Shown piece by piece: positions 6,048-12,663 of a stretch of 17,174 bases of DNA. The translations under genes and the position numbers were made by a program. Within the stretch, counting starts at the first letter, position 1. The number at the start of each line of letters is the position of its first letter. The DNA comes from an uncultured Lachnospiraceae bacterium (GTDB lineage Bacteria > Bacillota > Clostridia > Lachnospirales > Lachnospiraceae), in contig CAJUSJ010000022.1 in assembly GCA_910588865.1 (NCBI GenBank), positions 1-17,174 of the forward strand, given 5' to 3'. The notes below the pieces were generated by a model. The model made no database searches. It had not been told where the DNA came from and saw only the letters and a program-made list of their open reading frames with translations.

Positions 6048-7643
6048 CTACTTTAACCAATCGTTCACCGCATTCTGAACAGCGTACAGGTTTTCCAGGG
6101 CTCCTCCCGCCTTCCGGTCATTGGTGCTCTCCAACATGCCGCCTGTAGCCCGGGCATTGATATAAGCGTCATCAAAAATGGCCCAGACCTCGTGCCGCGA
6201 CATGATGGCATTGGCCGCCAGGGTATAGTTGGTAGTAACAATATCTTCATTGCAGAAACGAACCTCGTCCTGGTTGACCCAGAGAGCGCCGGTTTTCGTC
6301 AGAGCGTATTCAATCTGATCCTGATCCCGGGAAAATCCCCACAGGCCAGGCCCAAGCATCATGATGCAGACATTGCCGCTGGCAGCGCCTACGCTGTAAG
6401 CCATGCGCAGTCCGTCTCCATCATGTCCAGGTGTTGAGTTAATATCACGGCGATCATAGCTCAAATGAAAATAATCCATCCACTCCTCACTCTGCAAAAA
6501 TCCTCCTGTACAGAGAATCACAGCCGGCGCGTTAAACTGATAAATGGTTCCATCCGCACCGCGGGCATAGACACCCTGTATTTCTCCTGAATCATCCAGA
6601 CACAGATCAACAGCCGGTGTTTCCCTGTAAATTTTGCCCCCGGCATCTACCACGATCTCCTCCATGGCATTGATGGCAACCGTTCCTCCATTATCATGTC
6701 CCTGAAAATTGTGATGGACAATGTAGGCGCTCTTCTGGCCCTCCACTTCCGGCACGCCGATTCCCAGGCTTTTGATCCACTCATAGTTTTCCGCGGAGTG
6801 ATCAATGTATGTATTCCACAGTGTCGCGTCATTCATGTACGCGCCAAATTCCAGCACATCATGGAGCATATTCATCTTATCATAGCCTTTGCCGTCAGTG
6901 GCCTCCAGAACCAGGTCCGTATTAAAGGCAAAGAACCCTTCTCCGCCCAGTCCCTGTCCGCCCAGATAACTCAGCTTTTCCAGGACCGCCACCTTCGCGC
7001 CCTGCTGTACTGCCTCGGAAGCCGCTGTCATGCCTGCCAGTCCAGCGCCTACAATTACAATATCATACTCCTCCACCACATCCGGTGTATACTCTCCAAT
7101 GGTAAAATCCATGGCAGAATGCTTCTCTGTATCTGCCTCTGCCTCTGCCTTTGCGGTCAGCAGCGTCACATTCCCGCCTGCCTGAGCGACACAATCGCCA
7201 ACCGCTTCCACAATGGCCCCACTGGTAATGGTAGCGCCGGCAATGGCATCCACCATCAAATTCTGTCTATCCACGATCCCGGCCGGAATCTGCTCTAAAG
7301 CCGTAGTGGCGATCTGCGGAGTCTCATCCTGCTCTGTCACCGTCACCTTAAGGATGGCTGTATCCGAAAATTCTACTTCTACCATCACATCCCCGTTGTG
7401 CCCTTTCGCGGCAGCGGCATAGATTCCCGCCTTATAGGACATGTCCGCGGAAACCGGCCCGCTGGTTTCTTTCTCAGCCGCTGTAGTTTCCGCCTCCCCG
7501 GTTGTCTCAGCCACTGTGCTGACCCCTTCTTCCTTTGTACTCTGTGTCGTCTCCGCCGTCCCAGCGGTCTCTCCTGCCGGCGCGCAGCCTGCCGCGAGAG
7601 CAAGTGCCAGTGAAAAACACAAAAACTCTTTTTTCCTCCTCAT
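6048..7643 (-). CDS. Lipoprotein FMN/FAD reductase (flavocytochrome c/fumarate reductase type), C-terminally truncated (531 aa)
   Basis: A lipoprotein signal with lipobox LAAGC (Cys20) comes first, then a low-complexity Thr/Glu linker (25-65). An FMN-binding domain follows (about 72-160). Its DAIAGATITS motif (132-141) carries the Thr138 that an ApbE-type enzyme would covalently flavinylate. An FAD-binding domain starts near 192 with VGAGLAG (198-204) and GGQGLGGEG. Related proteins are extracellular reductases for fumarate, urocanate or similar acceptors. Those proteins end with a GLYAAGE...GG...FGRIAG region that binds FAD and supplies catalytic His/Arg; here the frame stops after NAVNDWLK, before that region. 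The enzyme is therefore probably inactive or altered. The start at 7643 has AGGAGG six bases upstream; an ATG two codons earlier abuts it. No missing part was found downstream. Confidence 0.85.
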   Translation of the reverse strand: MRRKKEFLCFSLALALAAGCAPAGETAGTAETTQSTKEEGVSTVAETTGEAETTAAEKETSGPVSADMSYKAGIYAAAAKGHNGDVMVEVEFSDTAILKVTVTEQDETPQIATTALEQIPAGIVDRQNLMVDAIAGATITSGAIVEAVGDCVAQAGGNVTLLTAKAEAEADTEKHSAMDFTIGEYTPDVVEEYDIVIVGAGLAGMTAASEAVQQGAKVAVLEKLSYLGGQGLGGEGFFAFNTDLVLEATDGKGYDKMNMLHDVLEFGAYMNDATLWNTYIDHSAENYEWIKSLGIGVPEVEGQKSAYIVHHNFQGHDNGGTVAINAMEEIVVDAGGKIYRETPAVDLCLDDSGEIQGVYARGADGTIYQFNAPAVILCTGGFLQSEEWMDYFHLSYDRRDINSTPGHDGDGLRMAYSVGAASGNVCIMMLGPGLWGFSRDQDQIEYALTKTGALWVNQDEVRFCNEDIVTTNYTLAANAIMSRHEVWAIFDDAYINARATGGMLESTNDRKAGGALENLYAVQNAVNDWLK

Positions 7644-7691
7644 ATGCATCCTCCTTTGAGTCTGATATCTTTTTGTCAGACATCTGCTTAC

Positions 7692-7720
7692 ATTATAAGC
7701 ACTCAAAAGAGTACTGTCTA
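7692..7720 (-). promoter_or_regulatory. Promoter of the flavoprotein gene
   Basis: TAGACA (7715-7720) and a perfect TATAAT (7692-7697) are separated by 17 bases on the minus strand. Transcription would start near 7685. This is among the clearest promoters in the window. Confidence 0.7.
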
Positions 7721-7730
7721 ATTCGTAATT

Positions 7731-7746
7731 CCGATAGTCTTATCGG
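7731..7746. promoter_or_regulatory. Inverted repeat CCGATA-4-TATCGG, candidate LysR site
   Basis: A perfect six-base inverted repeat with a four-base spacer lies centred about 53 bases upstream of the predicted flavoprotein transcript start. This is where LysR-type activators usually bind. Assignment to the adjacent LysR protein is inference. Confidence 0.45.
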
Positions 7747-7801
7747 TTTTGACGATATTTTCCCCGGAACCTTACAGGTACTCATCTGAAGAGGAAGTAC
7801 A

Positions 7802-8467
7802 TCACTGTATGCCGTCCTTAGGAGCACTTACATTGTGTAAGTCCTTGAATATCAAAAACAGCAGCAAAATAATAGCTGAATACGACAGGCCATAGAGCAT
7901 CCATCTTCTGGTGAGCTCACCCCTGTCCATGCTGAGCTGATCATAATTAAATTGGGGGAAAATCGGCGGAAGCAGATATAAAAGAAAATACCATCCAATA
8001 TTCCATATCCCACAGGCCAAAACAACCAGCTTGTCCTTTACAAGGATACCATAAAAAACCAGGCCAATGAAAAAAACAGGAAATGAAAAAGATAAAACTA
8101 CCGTATAATTAAAAGCAACTGACATCAAATTTATGGCATAAGATTCTGAAGTAAACAATATTCCCAATAGAGGAATCAAAACACACTGGAATAATACATC
8201 AAAGAGAGGAAGAAATAAGCAAAGCAAGCATCCTTGCCACATCCGTAATTGCCGGTTCATCATGAATCCAATAAATCCCGCGGCAAGTCCCGGAATCAAC
8301 GACTTTTGTATATTATTTCCCATATTCATCAAGGAGGTACCAAAACCTTTCTTCAAGATCATCTCCGCTGTTTCCACATTAAGAAACATTGTGATTGATC
8401 GCAAGTTAACAAGGAATCCTCCGAGTATACATAAATAGATACACTTTATAAATAACTTATTTTTCAT
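7802..8467 (-). CDS. Unknown polytopic membrane protein (221 aa)
   Basis: I do not recognise a family. The protein has about six hydrophobic segments, roughly residues 5-28, 56-70, 78-105, 110-141, 147-170 and 188-206. It starts with a short positively charged MKNK and ends with a polar tail of about 15 residues. Loop segments include FNYDQLSMDRGELTRRW before the last helix. The ATG at 8467 has GGAGAG upstream at slightly long spacing, and a promoter lies at 8549-8577. It is a single gene, separated from the flavoprotein gene by that gene's promoter. A transport or signalling role is possible, but nothing visible supports a specific one. Confidence 0.75.
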   Translation of the reverse strand: MKNKLFIKCIYLCILGGFLVNLRSITMFLNVETAEMILKKGFGTSLMNMGNNIQKSLIPGLAAGFIGFMMNRQLRMWQGCLLCLFLPLFDVLFQCVLIPLLGILFTSESYAINLMSVAFNYTVVLSFSFPVFFIGLVFYGILVKDKLVVLACGIWNIGWYFLLYLLPPIFPQFNYDQLSMDRGELTRRWMLYGLSYSAIILLLFLIFKDLHNVSAPKDGIQ

Positions 8468-8548
8468 AAGATTCTTCTCTCCAACATAGCTGACAACCTT
8501 CTACGCCCCACTCTTCCTTTTTCTCTTTTTTACCTTCCTCTCAATCTT

Positions 8549-8577
8549 ATAGTACAATAGAATTGCAGGTTTTTCAA
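8549..8577 (-). promoter_or_regulatory. Promoter of the membrane protein gene
   Basis: TTGAAA (8572-8577) and TACTAT (8549-8554) are separated by 17 bases on the minus strand, about 80 bases upstream of the ATG at 8467. It directly follows the T tract of the preceding terminator. Confidence 0.5.
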
Positions 8578-8578
8578 G

Positions 8579-8612
8579 CCAAAAAAGGCCTGCCACCTAA
8601 GCAGCAAGCCTC
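8579..8612 (-). terminator. Rho-independent terminator of the short leftward transcript
   Basis: On the minus strand AGGCTTGCTGC pairs with GGTGGCAGGCCT (with wobble pairs) and is followed by TTTTTT (8581-8586). It ends the transcript that carries the 39-aa gene. Confidence 0.65.
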
Positions 8613-8821
8613 ACATCCGCGATATTCATTTCTAACTGATCTTGACTTCGTTCCCCGGAAGTACCTTATGCTCTCCACACATTCGTCCATCAGTTCTGCC
8701 CTCAGCTGGATCATCTTGTCCTCCAGAGTTTCCTCTGAAGTCCTGGAAACCCTGGCAGACGGCAAAGAGAAAGAAAAGTTACAGAAAATTACGTCCATAC
8801 CACGGGGCGAGAACCTTATTT
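8613..8821 (-). other. Stretch without a convincing gene; possible gene remnant or RNA
   Basis: This lies downstream of the 39-aa gene in the same transcript. An open frame here contains a coding-like segment (ETLEDKMIQLRAELMDEC), and an ATG at 8714 has GGAGG five bases upstream. The frame, however, runs on through the terminator hairpin and its T tract to a stop at 8574, so an intact protein is unlikely. It may be a broken 3' part of an old gene or a structured 3' untranslated region. Confidence 0.3.
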
Positions 8822-8941
8822 TTATGAAAAGTATCCTACATACCGCATGGTTATCATCAGTAGTGTCATTGCCACGGCAAACGCCCCTGCCCCTATATTT
8901 CTGCTCTGCTCATTCCAGAATCTATTGATATTCTTAACCAT
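8822..8941 (-). CDS. Small single-span membrane peptide (39 aa)
   Basis: A short gene of unknown family. The ATG at 8941 has an excellent AAGGAGG ribosome site eight bases upstream. The product starts with a basic, aromatic, polar segment (MVKNINRFWNEQSRN) followed by one hydrophobic stretch (about residues 16-33, IGAGAFAVAMTLLMITM) and a short RYVGYFS end. This is the layout of a small membrane protein with the N-terminus in the cytoplasm. It is read divergently from the araC-type gene and its transcript ends at the terminator 8579-8612. The strong ribosome site and clean hydrophobic segment argue against chance; function is unknown. Confidence 0.55.
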   Translation of the reverse strand: MVKNINRFWNEQSRNIGAGAFAVAMTLLMITMRYVGYFS

Positions 8942-9048
8942 AATATTTTCCTCCTTATTGACTTCCATTTTCATCAGTTTTTCAACCGATGTGCTTATGA
9001 TACAGGAAAAACAAGGAAGATAAAAGGCGTGATTTTATCTAAAATATG

Positions 9049-9060
9049 GTCAATATTGAC
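9049..9060. promoter_or_regulatory. Perfect palindrome upstream of the AraC gene
   Basis: GTCAATATTGAC is a 12-base perfect palindrome just upstream of the predicted -35 of the araC-type gene and within the divergent region. It could be an operator; nothing identifies the binding protein. Confidence 0.35.
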
Positions 9061-9068
9061 TTTTGCTC

Positions 9069-9096
9069 TTGAAAATCATGAAAAAGGCAGTATAAT
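9069..9096 (+). promoter_or_regulatory. Promoter of the AraC gene
   Basis: TTGAAA (9069-9074) and a perfect TATAAT (9091-9096) are separated by 16 bases. Transcription would start around 9102-9104, at or next to the ATG at 9104. Confidence 0.5.
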
Positions 9097-9103
9097 AACT
9101 ATT

Positions 9104-9958
9104 ATGGAAACCATTTTTAAAGAGACCAATGTTTCGCCTGAGATGGGATTTCAGATCAAGTTTGTGACCATGAGCTGCAACTCGCCGCCTCACTGGCACC
9201 GGGAGATGGAGATCCTTTATATTTTAAATGGAAGCGCCGTACTGACCATGGAAGGAGAGACTTACTGTATCAAACCTCTGGATCTGATGGTGGTGGATTC
9301 CTCCATCATCCATGAGGTGGTCTATGAGCTTCCTCAGACCATGGGGATCTGTATCCATATTTCAAAATCCTCTCTCCGCCGGTATATGCCGGACATTGAA
9401 TTGCTGGGAATCACCTGCCACGCGAATAAGCCTCTTCCGAAACAGCAGGACAGCTACAACCGGCTGTGTGAATATCTTAAAGATCTGACCCAGCTCTATT
9501 TTGTACAAAAGCCAAGCTATCCCTTTGCCAGCAGCGCCCTGATTCTGTCTATCCTGGCCGTTCTGGTGGATGAGTTCTCGAGCCCCATACCGGACACGGT
9601 GATCACCACTGGCAACAGCCAGCTAAGCCGCGTGGAACAGATCTTCCAGTACGTGGAACAGCACTACAAGGAGCCTGTGGAGCTTCAGGCAGCGGCGGAC
9701 GCTCTGGGTCTGAATAAGGAATATTTCTGCCGTTTTTTCAAAAAGAACACCGGCATGTCCTTTCTCCAGTATGTCAGCCATGTGCGGCTGAATCACATTT
9801 ATCAGGATCTTTTGTACACGGACAGCAGCATCCAGGAGATCATGGAAAGCAACGGAATTTTCAACAATAAGATGTTTTACAAACAGTTTAAAGAGATCTT
9901 TCACTGCACTCCCAGAGAGCTGAGAAAACTAAGCCGGGACAATCCTTATGTGCAGTGA
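9104..9958 (+). CDS. AraC-family transcriptional regulator with cupin sensor (284 aa)
   Basis: An N-terminal cupin domain (about 10-100) contains PPHWHREMEILYILNG (His30, His32), the usual ligand-sensing pocket of sugar-responsive AraC regulators. A C-terminal double helix-turn-helix covers about 176-275: LQAAADALGLNKEYFCRFFKK is its first helix-turn-helix, and IQEIMESNGIFNNKMFYKQFKE with TPRELR is the second. I prefer the ATG at 9104 because family members start only a few residues before the cupin. It lacks a good ribosome site and would be nearly leaderless with the visible promoter. A GTG at 9029 with AAGGAAG upstream would add 25 residues. The pfkB-type kinase gene follows 65 bases downstream, so this regulator probably controls a sugar pathway. 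Confidence 0.9.
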   Translation: METIFKETNVSPEMGFQIKFVTMSCNSPPHWHREMEILYILNGSAVLTMEGETYCIKPLDLMVVDSSIIHEVVYELPQTMGICIHISKSSLRRYMPDIELLGITCHANKPLPKQQDSYNRLCEYLKDLTQLYFVQKPSYPFASSALILSILAVLVDEFSSPIPDTVITTGNSQLSRVEQIFQYVEQHYKEPVELQAAADALGLNKEYFCRFFKKNTGMSFLQYVSHVRLNHIYQDLLYTDSSIQEIMESNGIFNNKMFYKQFKEIFHCTPRELRKLSRDNPYVQ

Positions 9959-9964
9959 CGCCAG

Positions 9965-9981
9965 CGGGGATTCAGTCCCCG
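9965..9981 (+). other. Hairpin between the AraC and sugar kinase genes
   Basis: CGGGGA and TCCCCG pair perfectly around a TTCAG loop seven bases after the araC stop. No T tract follows. It may lower read-through or stabilise one mRNA part. Confidence 0.35.
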
Positions 9982-10023
9982 GCCCCTCCCAACACAACCT
10001 ACGAAAGGAGACCTTTCCATACC

Positions 10024-10944
10024 ATGAAACCAGCCCTGATCATCGGCTCCACCTGCGTGGACGTTATCATTCATCTTGACCATCTTCCTGTCACAGCTGA
10101 GGATCTGCACCCCACCTCCCAGTCCATGGCCTTGGGAGGCTGCGCCTACAATGTGGCCTATATTATGAGGCTTCTGGGCGCTGACCACACCTTCATAAGC
10201 CCTGTGGGAACAGGCATGTACGGCAATTATGTAGCCGACTGTCTCTCAGCGGCGGACATTCCCATGCCGGTCCGGATTCCGGACAGGGACAATGGCTGCT
10301 GTTATTGTCTTGTAGAAGCCTCCGGCGAGCGCACGTTCCTGTCCTACCACGGCGTGGAGTACACTTTCCAAGAATCCTGGATGGAGCCTTATGACCCGGC
10401 TGATTTCGGCCTGGTCTACATCTGCGGCCTGGAGGTGGAGGAGCCAACGGGTGTGAACCTGATTTCCTGGCTGGAGAAGAACCCCGGCCTTCCGATCTGC
10501 TATGCCCCGGGCCCCAGGGGCTGCCGGGTGTCTCCGGAAAAAGCGGCCCGCCTTATGGCCCTCAAGCCCATGCTCCACATCAATGAGCAGGAAGCCTTAG
10601 ACCTTACGGGAGCTTCCGGCTACTTAGAGGCCGCGGCCATGCTCCACGAGAAAACAGGCAGCATTGTCATCGTCACTTTAGGGGAAAACGGTGCCTTTTA
10701 CATAGATAAAGACGGCAGTTGTTTCCACATCCCCGCCGTCCCTGCCGCCCATATCGCGGACACCATCGGCGCTGGCGACGCCCATGTGGGAACCGTGCTG
10801 GCCTGTCTTACCATGGATATTCCCTTGGACCAGGCCGTATCCTATGCCAATCAGGTGGCCTCCGCAGTCATCCAGGTATCCGGGGCCTCCCTGCCGCCGG
10901 ACCTGCTGCCTCCCCTTGCTTTTACAGGGTCTTATGACCGTTGA
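10024..10944 (+). CDS. PfkB-family (ribokinase-like) sugar kinase (306 aa)
   Basis: A cytoplasmic kinase that phosphorylates a sugar or nucleoside with ATP. The first PfkB signature region contains LGGCAYNVA (37-45) and an N-terminal IIGSTCVDVI strand. The second signature is DTIGAGDAHVG (246-256), with Asp252 as catalytic base and GAGD as anion hole. VTLGENGA, the usual strand before the nucleotide site, is also present. Length is normal for the family. The ATG at 10024 has AAAGGAG, but at 13 bases, which is long; no better in-frame start exists. Substrate cannot be decided: ribose, fructose, 2-keto-3-deoxygluconate or a nucleoside are all possible. No transporter or hydrolase lies nearby. 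Confidence 0.9.
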   Translation: MKPALIIGSTCVDVIIHLDHLPVTAEDLHPTSQSMALGGCAYNVAYIMRLLGADHTFISPVGTGMYGNYVADCLSAADIPMPVRIPDRDNGCCYCLVEASGERTFLSYHGVEYTFQESWMEPYDPADFGLVYICGLEVEEPTGVNLISWLEKNPGLPICYAPGPRGCRVSPEKAARLMALKPMLHINEQEALDLTGASGYLEAAAMLHEKTGSIVIVTLGENGAFYIDKDGSCFHIPAVPAAHIADTIGAGDAHVGTVLACLTMDIPLDQAVSYANQVASAVIQVSGASLPPDLLPPLAFTGSYDR

Positions 10945-11021
10945 TCCAGGACATAGCCGCTGTGTTTATTGCCTGGAGTCACGGGCTGTTCTGACTTTCA
11001 CTATCTTTTATTTTAAAATCC

Positions 11022-11050
11022 TTTATATTTTTAATTTTATAATATATAAT
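11022..11050 (+). promoter_or_regulatory. Promoter of the 28-codon ORF and Uma2 gene
   Basis: A perfect TATAAT (11045-11050) has TTTATA (11022-11027) 17 bases upstream. A second TATAAT overlaps at 11038-11043. The surrounding stretch is strongly AT-rich. Transcription would start about 25-30 bases before the ATG at 11085. Confidence 0.5.
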
Positions 11051-11084
11051 AACATTAGAAACCATCTGAAAGGAGTAACCAACT

Positions 11085-11171
11085 ATGACGATGGCTCAAA
11101 AACTCAAAAGCGAAACATTCTCTCCCGAGGAATTGGATAAAATCGCAAAAGCCCTCGGCGGATGGCACTAA
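11085..11171 (+). CDS. 28-aa peptide ORF upstream of the Uma2 gene
   Basis: A short ORF with an AAAGGAG ribosome site nine bases before the ATG and a promoter just upstream. The peptide starts MTMAQKLK, has a helical acidic part (SPEELDKIAKAL) and ends GGWH. It contains no Cys, so it does not look like a thiolactone signal or a typical cross-linked peptide precursor. After the TAA the same frame stays open for 54 more codons (11172-11333) to double stops just before the Uma2 start. The two parts could once have been one 83-codon gene split by a nonsense change. Alternatives are a leader peptide or a small regulatory protein. I do not recognise a family. Confidence 0.5.
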   Translation: MTMAQKLKSETFSPEELDKIAKALGGWH

Positions 11172-11340
11172 GATATAAATAACAAGGACAACACTATTGA
11201 CAGCATCTGTTCTTCATTGTCCACGGTCTGCTTACAAATGACAGAGGATTCCGTAGATGGGCAGCAAATGCTTGCTTTTACGGCACAATTATTTGTATCT
11301 AAAACAGGCTACACACAATACCACGAAAGGAAATAATAAT

Positions 11341-11892
11341 ATGCCGCCAGCATTAGCACAAGAAAGACGATATACCATTGACGATATCTACAGCTTGCCA
11401 GAGGGCAGAAGGGCCGAACTGATAAATGGTCAGATTTACTATATGGCACCGCCCAGCCGGAAGCATCAAGAAATGCTCTCATTCCTGCATGCGGCCATTT
11501 ACAACCACATCACCCTGAGCAAAGGTAAATGCAAAGTCTACCCTGCCCCCTTTGCCGTATTTCTCTGTGAAGATGATTCCAAATATCTGGAGCCGGATAT
11601 ATCCGTGATCTGTGATAAAAGTAAACTGGATGAACATGGCTGTAAAGGTGCCCCAGACTGGATTATAGAAATTGTTTCCCCTGGCAGCAGACGAATGGAT
11701 TATTATACTAAATTGTCCCTATATCGCTCTGCCAATGTGAGAGAATACTGGATTGTAGATCCCATGAAGCAGACCATCCTGGTTTATGATATGGAACATG
11801 ATTCTGCTCCTGCTATCTACTCATTTACCGATAGCGTCAAGGTCAATATTTACGAAGACTTATGGATTGATTTCCGGAAACTGGATTTATAA
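11341..11892 (+). CDS. Uma2-family PD-(D/E)XK nuclease-fold protein (183 aa)
   Basis: The family (formerly DUF820) has a restriction-endonuclease-like fold; its cellular role is poorly known. Typical blocks are present: YTIDDIYSLPEGRRAELING with Glu26 (11-30), LEPDISVI with Asp86, and the PDWIIEIVSPGS...DYYTKLSLY segment with Glu110 and Lys124. ANVREYWIVDP (131-141) follows. These give a complete putative metal-binding set. The ATG at 11341 has AAAGG in GAAAGGAAATAAT upstream; the frame is open further 5' but without a ribosome site. Uma2 proteins are often found as scattered multi-copy genes in Firmicutes and cyanobacteria. Here it follows a 28-codon ORF and ends at a strong hairpin. Confidence 0.88.
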   Translation: MPPALAQERRYTIDDIYSLPEGRRAELINGQIYYMAPPSRKHQEMLSFLHAAIYNHITLSKGKCKVYPAPFAVFLCEDDSKYLEPDISVICDKSKLDEHGCKGAPDWIIEIVSPGSRRMDYYTKLSLYRSANVREYWIVDPMKQTILVYDMEHDSAPAIYSFTDSVKVNIYEDLWIDFRKLDL

Positions 11893-11925
11893 CCCGGCAG
11901 CAGACTTTCCCATTTCACTCCCCAA

Positions 11926-11963
11926 AAAGAAAAGGCATGTGCCCCCTGCATATGCCTTTCATA
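11926..11963. terminator. Bidirectional hairpin terminator after the Uma2 gene
   Basis: The arms AAAGGCATGTGC (11931-11942) and GCATATGCCTTT (11948-11959) pair over 12 bases with one mismatch around a CCCCT loop. TTTCAT follows on the plus strand, and a strong T-rich tract (TTTTCTTTTT) follows on the minus strand. Confidence 0.65.
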
Positions 11964-12028
11964 CTGCCTACTGCTTCTTTACAGAAAAACAGCTTATTCT
12001 TTCATTTTTCCACAAACCATCGTCCAGT

Positions 12029-12514
12029 ATCACCTACCAGATTCTAAACGAAAAAACATGGGAAAGAGCTTTGCGTTGCGCGATTTTCAGAAACAGTGTA
12101 GAGCCTGCTTTTTGCGTGACATTTGAAGCGGACATTACAAATTTTAAGCACATGGTCAAGGGACAAGGATTATCCTTTACAATGGCTATGGTATATGCGG
12201 TGTGTAGATGCGCGAATAACATAGAAGCTTTTCGCTATCGCTTTTTAGATGGACAAAAAGAATATTTTACAGGACCATTAGGAAATGATGTTTTTCAGTG
12301 TTCGCCTATGCCTTGGGTTACATATACTCATATATCACATACAAACTCAGGAAAGAAAGATAACGCGACACCTCTTTTTGATTGGGGCAAATACTATGAA
12401 AGGGATGGAAAAGTTTTGATTCCAATTTCCGCGCAAGCGCACCATTCTTTTGTGGATGGTTTGCATATCGGGCAGTTTGTAGAAGAATTACAAAAATTCC
12501 TGAACGAATGCTAA
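12029..12514 (+). pseudogene. CatA-like (type A chloramphenicol acetyltransferase family) O-acetyltransferase, decayed
   Basis: The frame encodes a clear member of the CatA-like acetyltransferase family. It has an N-terminal NEKTWERAL segment, VEPAFCVTFEADITNF, and near the end QAHHSFVDG, the HHxxxDG active-site motif (about residues 138-144). Two defects point to decay. First, there is no ATG, GTG or TTG where the family starts: the expected position reads ATC (12029-12031) and no ribosome site precedes it. Second, RYRFLDG (69-75) joins directly to QKEYFTGPLGND (76-87). Relatives have about 40 further residues between these parts, so an in-frame deletion at about 12253 is likely. Total length is about 161 residues against roughly 205-220. 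Resistance to chloramphenicol is not expected. Confidence 0.7.
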
Positions 12515-12554
12515 ATTCTAGTTTGCAGAACTGGAGAAATTATATAACAGCAAT

Positions 12555-12592
12555 TAAGGGAGCATATCAGTATGACATCTCCCTTATTTCTA
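12555..12592 (+). terminator. Rho-independent terminator after the CatA-like remnant
   Basis: TAAGGGAG (12555-12562) and CTCCCTTA (12579-12586) form an eight-pair stem followed by TTTCT. It would also work for leftward recQ transcription, since A-rich bases precede it. Confidence 0.6.
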
Positions 12593-12663
12593 TAATTATA
12601 CCCCATATGTTTTCTCTATTTCGCGGAATAACCTGATTGGCAATTCCATGAAGAAAGGCAAAT

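Noticed and set aside
7385..7659. Several overlapping ORFs on both strands around the flavoprotein N-terminus
   Set aside because: They are shadows of the low-complexity Thr/Glu/Ala linker; only the frame with the lipobox and FMN motif makes sense.
10193..10578. Overlapping minus-strand ORFs inside the sugar kinase gene
   Set aside because: They are GC-rich shadows of a clear PfkB kinase with all motifs on the plus strand.
11786..12028. N-terminal extension of the CatA-like frame overlapping the Uma2 gene
   Set aside because: This part lies in another frame of Uma2 and then crosses its terminator hairpin. It has no similarity to the family's N-terminus and no ribosome site.
12029..12514. 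Functional chloramphenicol resistance gene
   Set aside because: No start codon or ribosome site at the family start, and a central deletion. The sequence is also of the chromosomal CatA-like group rather than a known resistance allele.
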